A stretch of 64,000 bases of DNA, from positions 310,001-374,000 of the forward strand of contig NZ_JAAKGO010000002.1 of NCBI RefSeq assembly GCF_011043525.1. The letters are read 5' to 3'. Position 1 is the first letter of the stretch, and each line of letters starts with the position of its first letter. Source of the DNA: Sphingobacterium sp. SGG-5. GTDB taxonomy: Bacteria > Bacteroidota > Bacteroidia > Sphingobacteriales > Sphingobacteriaceae. The notes beneath the pieces were generated by a model. The model ran no database searches and was not told where the DNA came from. It worked only from the letters and a program-made list of their open reading frames with translations. Positions 18,098 through 26,269 of the stretch are shown here, piece after piece. Made by a program: the position numbers and the translations under genes.

Positions 18098-19513
18098 TTA
18101 CGGGAATATTCCTAATTCCTCATACGCTACCCCGATTTTATTGATGGCGCAGATAAACGCCGCAGTACGCATATCTTCAACTCCCGGCGTACTCGCGAGC
18201 GTATCCCGTATTTCCCGATAGGAGCCGATCATCGTATCCTCTAAACCTGAATGCACCAGATCGATCTCGTCCGGCCCCCTCATGATTAATTTCCGTTCTG
18301 CTTCGGACAACTTCTTATGGGTAAGTTCTTCAATAGAATTCACAATATCCGTGTAACGATTTTCACTAAACCGCTTTTCCAGGCGACCATAACGCACATG
18401 GCTTAAGTTCTTCAACCATTCAAAATACGAAACCGTTACCCCTCCAGCATTGAGGTACATGTCAGGAATAATGAGTGTGCCCTTTTTGTTTAAAATTTCA
18501 TCCGCATCGGGTGTCAACGGACCATTCGCCGCTTCACCGACTATTTTAGCCTTAATCCGATCCGCATTACCTTTATGTATCACCGATTCTAACGCGGCAG
18601 GAATCAAGATATCACAATCTTGCTCCAGGCCCTCCGCAGGTTCTACAATATTTGTTGCCCCCGGGAAATTCAACAAAGAGCCATGGGTGGCGCGGTGCGC
18701 CTGCGCTGCTTCTACATCAATACCATCCTTATTGTAGATGGCGCCATTGTATTCGATAAGCCCGACAATAATGGCTCCTGCCTCCTGACAATATTTTGCA
18801 GCGTGGTAGCCTACATTTCCCAGCCCTTGGATGATGATACGTTTGCCCTTAATACCGACTTCTAACCCCAATCTCTCCATATCTTCTTGGATCGCACACG
18901 CTTCGCGTACACCAAAAAATACTCCTAAACCTGTCGCCTCAGTCCGGCCCCGGACGCCACCTTGTGAAACAGGCTTCCCTGTTACACAGCCACTCGCATT
19001 GACATCATGTGGATTTAATGATATGTAGGTGTCAACAATCCAGCTCATTTCCCGACTACTCGTACCATAGTCCGGTGCAGGTACATCGATACCAGGACCT
19101 ATAAAGTTCTTCTTACACAGCTCCGCAGTATACCTTCTCGTAATCCGCTCCAGATCGGCTATACTGTATTTATGGGGATCAATTTTAACGCCCCCTTTTG
19201 CTCCTCCAAAAGGAACATTCACCACCGCACATTTATATGTCATTAATGCAGCCAATGCCATCACTTCGTCCTGATTTACTTCCATACTAAAACGAATCCC
19301 CCCTTTGCAAGGCGTCTTATGGTGTGAATGTTGCACGCGATAAGCTTCAATGACTTCCACGTGATCTCCTATCCGGACGGGAAATTTTACCCGCAAGATT
19401 GAATTACATGCCTTAATTTGCTCCAATATTCCCTTGGAAAAACGTGTAAACTTCGCAGCTTTATCAAAATTGCGTTCTACACCTTTAAAAAAACTGTAGT
19501 GATTCTCTGACAT
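18098..19513 (-). CDS. Glutamate dehydrogenase (Glu/Leu/Phe/Val dehydrogenase family)
   Basis: This enzyme interconverts glutamate with 2-oxoglutarate and ammonia. It is 471 residues long. The dimerisation and substrate part includes TPCKGGIRFSMEVNQDEVMA and VNVPFGGAKGGVKIDP, with catalytic lysine K106. The coenzyme part shows IIIQGLGNVGYHAAKYCQEA (a GxGxxG-type Rossmann turn) and later PDMYLNAGGVTVSYFEWLKN. Coenzyme choice (NAD or NADP) was not resolved. A strong terminator lies just upstream, so it is transcribed from its own promoter. The amino-acid specificity is assigned from overall similarity. Confidence 0.94.
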   Translation of the reverse strand: MSENHYSFFKGVERNFDKAAKFTRFSKGILEQIKACNSILRVKFPVRIGDHVEVIEAYRVQHSHHKTPCKGGIRFSMEVNQDEVMALAALMTYKCAVVNVPFGGAKGGVKIDPHKYSIADLERITRRYTAELCKKNFIGPGIDVPAPDYGTSSREMSWIVDTYISLNPHDVNASGCVTGKPVSQGGVRGRTEATGLGVFFGVREACAIQEDMERLGLEVGIKGKRIIIQGLGNVGYHAAKYCQEAGAIIVGLIEYNGAIYNKDGIDVEAAQAHRATHGSLLNFPGATNIVEPAEGLEQDCDILIPAALESVIHKGNADRIKAKIVGEAANGPLTPDADEILNKKGTLIIPDMYLNAGGVTVSYFEWLKNLSHVRYGRLEKRFSENRYTDIVNSIEELTHKKLSEAERKLIMRGPDEIDLVHSGLEDTMIGSYREIRDTLASTPGVEDMRTAAFICAINKIGVAYEELGIFP

Positions 19514-19542
19514 GAGTTCTAATTTGATACATATTATTCTTT

Positions 19543-19575
19543 AAAAAAAAAGGGACAAAAAGTTAACTTTGTCCC
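19543..19575 (-). terminator. Intrinsic terminator after the rhodanese gene
   Basis: On the minus strand GGGACAAA pairs perfectly with TTTGTCCC around an 8-base loop, and nine T residues follow. It begins 24 bp downstream of the rhodanese stop codon and isolates that gene from the glutamate dehydrogenase gene. Confidence 0.85.
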
Positions 19576-19599
19576 ATCGCTAATTTTTTGTTTTTCTTT

Positions 19600-19914
19600 T
19601 TAATAGACATCCATTTCCGGATCTATTTCTTCCTTCCAGGCCAAAATGCCTCCCTTCAGATTGGATAGATTTGTAAACCCTTCCTGCTCCAACAACATAA
19701 TGGCCTGTGCACTCCGCTTACCCGAACGGCAATGTACGACCACTGGAATATCTTTTGCTATTTTATCCGATTCTATACTGATTCCTGCCAAAGGAATATT
19801 TACGCCATTCAGGTTAGACACCTCGTATTCAAAAGGCTCTCGCACATCGATCAATTGAAACTCTACATTTTCATCAATCATCGATTGCAGCTCGTCAACG
19901 GTTATTTCTTTCAT
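19600..19914 (-). CDS. Single-domain rhodanese-like protein
   Basis: This 104-residue cytoplasmic protein has one rhodanese domain. The active-site loop HCRSGKRSAQAI contains the catalytic cysteine C62, and the N-terminal LIDVREPFEYEVSNLNGVNI is the standard CH2A-like motif. Such proteins carry persulfide sulfur, but the acceptor is unknown. Its own terminator follows. It is divergent from the aspartate dehydrogenase gene. Confidence 0.93.
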   Translation of the reverse strand: MKEITVDELQSMIDENVEFQLIDVREPFEYEVSNLNGVNIPLAGISIESDKIAKDIPVVVHCRSGKRSAQAIMLLEQEGFTNLSNLKGGILAWKEEIDPEMDVY

Positions 19915-19990
19915 AAGAATCTATTTTTAGTCAAACTTAGATAAATTTGGATTATTTACCAATAAGTTTTTATTATTAAAAAAAAGTCCT

Positions 19991-20803
19991 ATGTTCGGCA
20001 CTATGGGAAAAAAGACATTAGCCATTGTAGGTTGCGGAAAGTTGGCCGCCATAGTGACCGATGCATTAAATGCGGGGTTATTAGCAGAATACCAGTTAAT
20101 TGCGGCTTACTCCAGAACGCGGGCTAAAGCACAGCAGATTGCCGATAAGGTCGAGACGGTTTCATCCGGACCCACCTGTAAAGTGTGTGATACTATAGAA
20201 GACCTATTAGCCACAAAGCCCGATTATATCGTCGAGACAGCCTCACCGGATTCATTAAAAGAATTTGCGTTAGACGCCTTAGCAAACGGTTCTTCCATTG
20301 TAACCTTATCCATCGGTGCTTTTGCGGATATAGTTTTTTACGAAAAAGTTATCAGCACCGCAAAACAGCATGACAGCAAGGTTCATATCGCCTCAGGCGC
20401 TATCGGCGGACTTGACGTATTACGGACGACAGCTCTTATGGGTAACTCTACCGCAACCTTCCATACCGAGAAAGGTCCGAACTCGCTCAAAAATACAGCA
20501 GTCTATGACGAATCGCTGCAAACAGAAAAAAGAAAGGTCTTCGAAGGAAATGCCATTGAAGCTATTGCGCTATTCCCCACCAAGGTCAATGTTTCCGTAG
20601 CGGCCTCTATCGCATCCGTTGGGCCAGAAAACATGAGGGTATCCATGACATCCACACCTGGATTTGTAGGTGACGATCACCGCATAGAAATCAAAAATGA
20701 ACAAATCCATGCGGTGATCGATGTGTATAGCTCCACGGCTCAGATTGCAGGCTGGAGCGTTGTCAATACCTTACGGAATATTGTATCTCCTATTGTCTTT
20801 TGA
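19991..20803 (+). CDS. Aspartate dehydrogenase-like protein (NadX/DUF108 family)
   Basis: This NAD(P)-dependent dehydrogenase is about 270 residues long. An N-terminal Rossmann fold (KKTLAIVGCGKLAAIVTDAL) is followed by VETASPDSLKEFALDALANG. The C-terminal domain has HIASGAIGGLDVLRTTALMG, KVNVSVAASIASVG and DDHRIEIKNEQ, which fit the aspartate dehydrogenase family that makes iminoaspartate or oxaloacetate from L-aspartate. No nad biosynthesis genes are nearby. The ATG at 20003 (MGKKTL) is an equally possible start. The 3' end overlaps the convergent 2-hydroxyacid dehydrogenase by 14 bp. Confidence 0.8.
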   Translation: MFGTMGKKTLAIVGCGKLAAIVTDALNAGLLAEYQLIAAYSRTRAKAQQIADKVETVSSGPTCKVCDTIEDLLATKPDYIVETASPDSLKEFALDALANGSSIVTLSIGAFADIVFYEKVISTAKQHDSKVHIASGAIGGLDVLRTTALMGNSTATFHTEKGPNSLKNTAVYDESLQTEKRKVFEGNAIEAIALFPTKVNVSVAASIASVGPENMRVSMTSTPGFVGDDHRIEIKNEQIHAVIDVYSSTAQIAGWSVVNTLRNIVSPIVF

Positions 20804-21704
20804 GAAAGGTTTCTATATTGGCCAGCACCTTTTCACTCAGACGATCAAACGCCTGACGCGTACGACCTACCGACACCCCCATACAATGTACATGGGGGTG
20901 TGTTAAAAACTTCTCGTTCCCCAACGCAATTAATGTATCGCAATAACAGACATTGTCGCCATTGATCCATTCCGCAAATGGCTCTTCATCCCAAGCGGGA
21001 GAAAGCCCCGTATTGAACAAAATCTTCCTATCGCCCATCGCAGCAAACTCTTCTGCATGTAGAAGCACCGTGTTCTTATTCAGGCAGGTGACAATGACCT
21101 CGCTTTCCTTCAGGAGCTGCTGTAACGGCAAAAACCGATAGCCTTTCTGTTTTGCCTCTTCCTTCTCCGAGCGGGCAAAATAAGAAATGTCAGCTCCAAA
21201 GAACTTCAGTGCATCAGCCACCATCCCTCCGGATTTACCCAGTCCGACGATGCCCGCTTTGATTCCCGTTATCTCCCGCGGTACACCATCCCAAGGTTCC
21301 CGCGGACTGCCGTCTTTTTTTGTGCCGAAACCATGCAAGCAACGGACGAGCTCACTCACAACGTACTCCACTACCCCCTCATCACCATAATCTCTAACCC
21401 CTAATACCGTCATGCCTCTGGACTGCGCATACAAGATATCTACATTTGCACTCTCCGGCGTGTACAACGAACAGCACATGCCAATATACTTCACGTGAGG
21501 ACATTGTTCTAACGCATCCTTTTCCAACCTGGAGGTATAGCTGATCAAGACTGCATCCGCATCACCAATACGTGCAACCATCTCCTCCACCGTCGCTGGC
21601 ATATCATCATACATGACGACTTCAGCCGCATAATCAAATAAGGCCTTTTCCGCCGATGGAATTAAATTCAACGGCTCTACGGCAACGAGTTTTTTAAATA
21701 GCAT
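20790..21704 (-). CDS. D-isomer-specific 2-hydroxyacid dehydrogenase family protein
   Basis: This is a 304-residue NAD(P)-dependent oxidoreductase. The ATG at 21704 (MLFKKLVAVE) is preferred over one 63 bp upstream because AAGGAAAG lies just before it and the upstream extension is non-conserved-looking. The NAD-binding part carries AGIVGLGKSGGMVADALKFF, followed by ADISYFARSE. The usual Arg/Glu/His catalytic set is less clear here; HVHCMGVSVG near the C-terminus is in the place where the catalytic His region is expected. The substrate is unknown. It converges on and overlaps the aspartate dehydrogenase gene. Confidence 0.8.
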   Translation of the reverse strand: MLFKKLVAVEPLNLIPSAEKALFDYAAEVVMYDDMPATVEEMVARIGDADAVLISYTSRLEKDALEQCPHVKYIGMCCSLYTPESANVDILYAQSRGMTVLGVRDYGDEGVVEYVVSELVRCLHGFGTKKDGSPREPWDGVPREITGIKAGIVGLGKSGGMVADALKFFGADISYFARSEKEEAKQKGYRFLPLQQLLKESEVIVTCLNKNTVLLHAEEFAAMGDRKILFNTGLSPAWDEEPFAEWINGDNVCYCDTLIALGNEKFLTHPHVHCMGVSVGRTRQAFDRLSEKVLANIETFLKRQ

Positions 21705-21867
21705 GATATCTTTCCTTTTACTAATCCATAAAGCTCTGATGATAATGAAAGTTTTTATGAAAAGCAAATTGCGTTAAATACGTGTTGTCTCTTCCTCGGC
21801 GAACATCTTATATCTTCCATATGTTATATCTATAAAATGCGTAAGTCGTTCACCAATACATCATATC

Positions 21868-22989
21868 ATGCAAACTGTAGATTTGAGTTTATTAAAAGAA
21901 TTGACGGCGATTAAGGAAGAACCCTGTATCTCCCTTTATATGAAAACACATCGCCGCCATCCCGAAAACACTGTTGATCCCATTACCTTTAAAAAACTTT
22001 ATAAGAAAACATTAAACTATATCCAGGAACATCATTTCGTCGATCACGAGGCACTACTGCTCCCTTTGGAACATTTGATCGATGATAAAATATTTTGGGA
22101 TAACAACGACCGTGGCCTTGCTATTTTCTGTTCGTCTCACGGCACAAAAATTCTTCGATTACCCAAAGAGGTGGGAGAGATTTCCTGTGTAGCCTATTCG
22201 TTTTGCGTGAAGCCCTTGTTCAACTTTTACAATGAAAACCAACCCTATTATTTGCTGGCTCTGGGATTAGACAACGTCCGCTTCTATCAGGGCAATAAAT
22301 ATCATTTGGAAGAAATCGATATTACAGATAAGATTCCGAAAGACATGGAAGAAGCATTGGGGCACGAACTTACAGAAAATCATCTGCACGGCTCGGCAGT
22401 CCAAGGTACAGGTCTCCATGGATATATGGAAAAAAGTCAGGAGGAAGATATTGATATGGATCGGTTTTTTCGAAAAGTGGATCGTGCTGTCCAGGAAAAT
22501 TTTAATATAACGAAGGCAAAGCCTCTTTTACTTGCAACACTTCCGGAACATCAGTCACATTTTTTACGCCTCAGCAAAAGCACCAACTTGGTGTCCCTGC
22601 CCATCCGAATAAACCCACACGCGCTTAGTAAAGAAGAACTGCTTAAAAAAGTTCAGGAGAATATGGACCAACATGCTGAAAGTGAGAAAAAAATGCTTTT
22701 GGAGAGGTATCAACTTGCCGTAGGAGAAAATTTAAGCAGTACAGAGTTGCAGGGGGTCGTTCAGGATGCATTAGACGGCAAAATTGATGTTCTCGTTATC
22801 GAAAACGACAGAAGCATCAGCGGTACCATCGATGTGGAAAAAAGAAACGTTGGGCAAAAGCAACCCTTTCATACTGACGTCATCAACGAGCTCAGTTGTT
22901 TGGTTTTTGAACAAGGTGGACATGTCGTTGTCTTGGACCGTGAGGAAATGCCTACAGAAACAGGAGCATTTACAATTAACCGTTATTGA
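21868..22989 (+). CDS. baeRF3-type archaeo-eukaryotic release-factor-like protein
   Basis: This 373-residue protein resembles the baeRF3 domain family, bacterial relatives of eukaryotic release factor eRF1. Visible pointers are the N-terminal EEPCISLYMKTHRRHPENTV, the middle FYQGNKYHLEEIDI, and a C-terminal LPEHQSHFLRLSKSTNLVSL followed by GKIDVLVIENDRSISGTIDV. The function is not experimentally settled; a ribosome-linked stress role has been proposed for these families. It is first in a stress/repair island and lies 29 bp upstream of the Ku gene, with which it is probably co-transcribed. Confidence 0.8.
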   Translation: MQTVDLSLLKELTAIKEEPCISLYMKTHRRHPENTVDPITFKKLYKKTLNYIQEHHFVDHEALLLPLEHLIDDKIFWDNNDRGLAIFCSSHGTKILRLPKEVGEISCVAYSFCVKPLFNFYNENQPYYLLALGLDNVRFYQGNKYHLEEIDITDKIPKDMEEALGHELTENHLHGSAVQGTGLHGYMEKSQEEDIDMDRFFRKVDRAVQENFNITKAKPLLLATLPEHQSHFLRLSKSTNLVSLPIRINPHALSKEELLKKVQENMDQHAESEKKMLLERYQLAVGENLSSTELQGVVQDALDGKIDVLVIENDRSISGTIDVEKRNVGQKQPFHTDVINELSCLVFEQGGHVVVLDREEMPTETGAFTINRY

Positions 22990-23018
22990 CAACATAAAAA
23001 CCTGCAAACAGACATATT

Positions 23019-23777
23019 ATGCGAGCAATTTGGACAGGATCGATTGGATTTGGGTTAGTCAACATTCCCATCAAAATTTATAGCGCTCTACAAAGTAGCT
23101 CACTCGATTTGGATATGTTGGACCGCAAAGACAAGGCTAATATCAAATATAAAAGAGTAAATGAAAATACGGGAAAGGAAGTTCCTTGGGATAATATCGT
23201 CAAGGGTTATTTTCTAAAGGACCGATACATCGTGCTGGAAGACTCCGATTTCGAAGAAGCAAGCCCCGAAAAAAATAAGATGATCAATCTCAACTCTTTC
23301 GTCAAAATGGAAGATATTGACAGTATCTATTTCGATACTCCCTATTATCTCGAACCCCAGAAAGGCGGCGAAAAAGCTTATCAACTCCTGCTCAAGGCAT
23401 TGGAAAAAAGCAAAACCGCTGGATTAGGGTCGTTCGTCATGCGTAATATAGAAAATCTGGCTATCATCAAATCGTACAATAATCTACTGGTCCTGAATAA
23501 AATACGCTTTGAAGAAGAGGTGCGCTCTTCAGAAGAACTGAAGCTGCCAGGTAACATACGTCTAAAAAAAGAAGAAATGGACATGGCGCTACAACTTATT
23601 AAACAGCACAATAAGCCTTTTGATATATCCCAATACCGAAATGAGTACACTAAAGAGTTGTTAAAAATCATTAAACAGAAAGCGAAGGGTAAAAGAGCTT
23701 CTATACGCAAGATAAAAAATATGGAGCATACGAAATCCACGGACCTATTAGAAAAACTAAAAGCTAGTCTGGCATAA
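23019..23777 (+). CDS. ku: Ku DNA end-binding protein (NHEJ)
   Basis: This homodimeric Ku protein binds double-strand break ends and recruits LigD. It is 252 residues long, normal for bacterial Ku. Family motifs are RAIWTGSIGFGLVNIPIKIY at the N-terminus, KRVNENTGKEVPWDNIVKGY, the YFDTPYYLEPQKGGEKAYQL core and VMRNIENLAIIKSYNNLLVL. The C-terminal tail is basic (KQKAKGKRASIRKIKNMEHT), as in Ku proteins with LigD- or DNA-interacting tails. It converges with the LigD polymerase gene, 9 bp between stops. Confidence 0.97.
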   Translation: MRAIWTGSIGFGLVNIPIKIYSALQSSSLDLDMLDRKDKANIKYKRVNENTGKEVPWDNIVKGYFLKDRYIVLEDSDFEEASPEKNKMINLNSFVKMEDIDSIYFDTPYYLEPQKGGEKAYQLLLKALEKSKTAGLGSFVMRNIENLAIIKSYNNLLVLNKIRFEEEVRSSEELKLPGNIRLKKEEMDMALQLIKQHNKPFDISQYRNEYTKELLKIIKQKAKGKRASIRKIKNMEHTKSTDLLEKLKASLA

Positions 23778-23786
23778 TTTGCTTCT

Positions 23787-24701
23787 CTATAATTTGGCAA
23801 GAACAGCTTTAATATTGGTGGGGCTATCCCAGATCTCACGCCACGGATTGTCCTTCTTTTCTATACGCTGAAATATCGTTTTGATGGTATAATCTGTTAT
23901 GCGAAGTTTTGGCGTGAGCTCCTCCCAAAACAATGGTGTGCTGGCTGTAGCCTTAGGTTTAGGGCGTAGCGAATAGGGCGCCACCACCGTCTGACCTCTT
24001 CTGTTCTGAAGAAAGTCTAAATAAATCAGTCCTTTCCTCTTTTTTGGATCACGTACCAAGCTGGTTGCTTGTGGATGTCTTTCATGGACCAGCTGTGCCA
24101 CCCATTGCACAAAGTCCCGGGTAGTATCAAATGTATACTTCTGTTTTACATACACATAAATATGCAGGCCAGTAGATCCAGATGTTTTAAGAAAGGCCTT
24201 GACCCCTACTTGTTCAAAAATATCATGTGCCGTCCGTGTTACTTCAATCACCTTCTGAAAATCAGCGCCATTTGGATCAAGATCCAAGACCGCAAATTCA
24301 GGATGTTCTGGCTTTTGATAGGTCGAAAGCCAAGGATTAATTTCGATAGACCCTAGGTTAGCCATATACAGAAGCGTGGCCTTATCATTACAAATGATAT
24401 AATCCACATCTTTATCCGTACTTTCCGAGTAAATTGCCTTCGTTTTGACCCAAGCCGGTATCGTCTCCGTGTCTACGTCTTTTTGAAAAAATCCCGCCTT
24501 GTCAATGCCATTGGGAAATCGGTGTAAGGAGATAGGTTTGTTCTTCAGATAAGGGAGAATATACGATTCCATATGCTCATAATACGCAATCATTTGCCCT
24601 TTCACATAACCCTCCTCCGGCCAGTATATCTTATTTAGATTAGTCAGCTGCACGGTTTTTCGACCTAATGTTATCGTATCGTGATTTTTCTCCTCTTTCA
24701 T
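23787..24701 (-). CDS. ligD: LigD-type NHEJ polymerase/primase domain protein, stand-alone
   Basis: This 304-residue protein holds only the polymerase (archaeo-eukaryotic primase) domain of LigD. It fills gaps at broken ends. Catalytic metal ligands sit in FAVLDLDPNGADF (D140, D142). TSGSTGLHIYVYV and ISLHRFPNGIDKAGFFQKD are further signatures of the domain. The ATP-dependent ligase and phosphoesterase domains of full-length LigD are absent here and not encoded elsewhere in the window, so a ligase partner should be elsewhere in the genome. It converges with ku. Confidence 0.93.
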   Translation of the reverse strand: MKEEKNHDTITLGRKTVQLTNLNKIYWPEEGYVKGQMIAYYEHMESYILPYLKNKPISLHRFPNGIDKAGFFQKDVDTETIPAWVKTKAIYSESTDKDVDYIICNDKATLLYMANLGSIEINPWLSTYQKPEHPEFAVLDLDPNGADFQKVIEVTRTAHDIFEQVGVKAFLKTSGSTGLHIYVYVKQKYTFDTTRDFVQWVAQLVHERHPQATSLVRDPKKRKGLIYLDFLQNRRGQTVVAPYSLRPKPKATASTPLFWEELTPKLRITDYTIKTIFQRIEKKDNPWREIWDSPTNIKAVLAKL

Positions 24702-24927
24702 ACCATTTCTTTTCGTCTCAACTCCTGAGTTTTTTCGCCGGAACCTCTCTACGTAGTCCCGGCGTTTTATTACAGTCCTCTTTTTTATAGCTTACTCGTT
24801 TTCCATGCCTCGTATATACTTTAAAACTACAATGTCTCTGAATTGTTGCGCATTGTATCCTTTATCTTGGGCATTGTTTTAGGCCTCTTTTTATTATTGC
24901 CCTTGTTGTTTAGCGCTTTAGCTTGGG

Positions 24928-25395
24928 CTAATGTGACCTTAAAGAAGGTAACCTATCGTTTATCCATGAGCGGAAACCATCATCTTCTGTCGTATTATCT
25001 GTACCCGCCTGCTCAAAGAGGGCGATAGATTTTTCATGCGAAGTTACTGCCGTTTCCTGAAAAACCTGATCATAGCGATCTTTATTCAGCGCGGCTAATG
25101 ACTCCAATCTGCTTTGGTGTTCCCGACCCATTTCTTGAGGAATAGTTAAGCCCTTTGATTGCGCATAAGCTTCTAATTCTGCGAGAATTTTCTGATGGTC
25201 AGCAACGAGCTCACGTGCATAAGCTTTTGTGGCTGCGCTATTTGATTTTTCAATAGCTTGTTCCGCCATAGCGATCTCAAATCGATTAGACATCACCGAT
25301 TTGTTTATAAAATCCTGCTCCGCAGTCTGTTGTGCAAAAGACTGCAATGTAATAATTCCTAGAATTACAACACATACTTTTAAATACGTTTTCAT
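24928..25395 (-). CDS. DUF4142 secreted protein, possibly C-terminally truncated by a frameshift
   Basis: This exported helical protein has signal peptide MKTYLKVCVVILGIITLQSF and a ferritin-like DUF4142 body: FINKSVMSNRFEIAMAEQA, STKAYARELVADHQKILAEL-type helices and VTSHEKSIALFEQAGT. It stops at LPSLRSH followed by TAG. Family members usually continue with a few more residues after that position. Adding one T would make the frame read LAQAKALN onward. A one-base deletion, or a sequencing error, is therefore plausible. The function is unknown; such proteins are common near stress genes. Confidence 0.8.
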   Translation of the reverse strand: MKTYLKVCVVILGIITLQSFAQQTAEQDFINKSVMSNRFEIAMAEQAIEKSNSAATKAYARELVADHQKILAELEAYAQSKGLTIPQEMGREHQSRLESLAALNKDRYDQVFQETAVTSHEKSIALFEQAGTDNTTEDDGFRSWINDRLPSLRSH

Positions 25396-25609
25396 ATATA
25401 TTAGAAATAAATAAAGTCATCATCCTCGTATATTCTAGTAAAACAAGCCGCAGACACAATTCGTTGAAGCAACTGAAAATATCCGTATTTATACCCTTCA
25501 GGTTACTTCTTTTAGAATAACTACTCCGTTTTATACTGAAAATGTCTCACACGAAAACTTATCGCTTCAATGGAGGTTTTTACTCCATAGCAACATATAT
25601 AAGAAAGAT

Positions 25610-26266
25610 ATGAAGACAAGCTTTTTTTACAGAAACAGCCTATCAATCGTGTTTTTAACACTTTTCGTATGTGCAATGATTGCCCAGACATACTTTGGCT
25701 GGCAGGAGAGGTTAGCGGAATATCAGGAAGAAGCCGGAGCCTATATTTCTTTGGCAAGTTACTTAAAAAGCGGCCATTTTATCGCTGCTACCTTGGAAAA
25801 CTTTCAGAGTGAATTTTTACAGATGGCATTATATGTCGTTCTTACGATTTCGCTTCGTCAGATCGGATCGGCCGAATCCAAGAGCTTAGATAAACCGGAA
25901 GAAGTAGACCGCACACCGGTGCCCCACCCTGATGCACCTATTTGTGTCAAAAAAGGGGGATGGCGTTTACATCTCTATCAAAACTCACTCTCGATTGCGT
26001 TTGCTGTTCTTTTTATTCTATCTTGGTTGGGGCACTTATACGGGAGCTATAAAAGCTTCTCGGAGGAAAACTTGTTAAAAGGTAAGCCCCCTGTAGGGCT
26101 CGGAAAATTTTTGACAGAGCCTCAGTTTTGGTTTGAAACATTCCAAAATTGGCAGAGTGAATTTTTATCCGTAGCATCCATCGTTATATTAACAATCTTC
26201 CTTCGTCAAAAGGGGTCGCCCGAGTCAAAACCGGTAGACAGCCCGCATATGGAAACTGGAAAATAA
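25610..26266 (+). CDS. DUF6766-family membrane protein with internal duplication
   Basis: This 218-residue protein holds two similar halves (about residues 1-95 and 120-210). Each half has a helix starting NSLSIVF or NSLSIAF, a glycine-rich turn (YFGWQERL / HLYGSYKS), and then an FQSEFLQMALYVVLTISLRQ or WQSEFLSVASIVILTIFLRQ helix. Each ends with a GS(A/P)ESK motif. About four transmembrane helices are predicted. The DUF6766 assignment comes from the ESEFLQM and RQxGSxESK patterns. The function is unknown. It converges with the FAD-Rieske oxidoreductase 3 bp away. Confidence 0.8.
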   Translation: MKTSFFYRNSLSIVFLTLFVCAMIAQTYFGWQERLAEYQEEAGAYISLASYLKSGHFIAATLENFQSEFLQMALYVVLTISLRQIGSAESKSLDKPEEVDRTPVPHPDAPICVKKGGWRLHLYQNSLSIAFAVLFILSWLGHLYGSYKSFSEENLLKGKPPVGLGKFLTEPQFWFETFQNWQSEFLSVASIVILTIFLRQKGSPESKPVDSPHMETGK

Positions 26267-26269
26267 TTC

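Noticed and set aside
24843..25028. Hydrophobic short frame opening with TTG on the plus strand
   Set aside because: It overlaps the DUF4142 gene on the other strand. Its hydrophobic character is the reverse complement of a lysine-rich tail, and no ATG is available.
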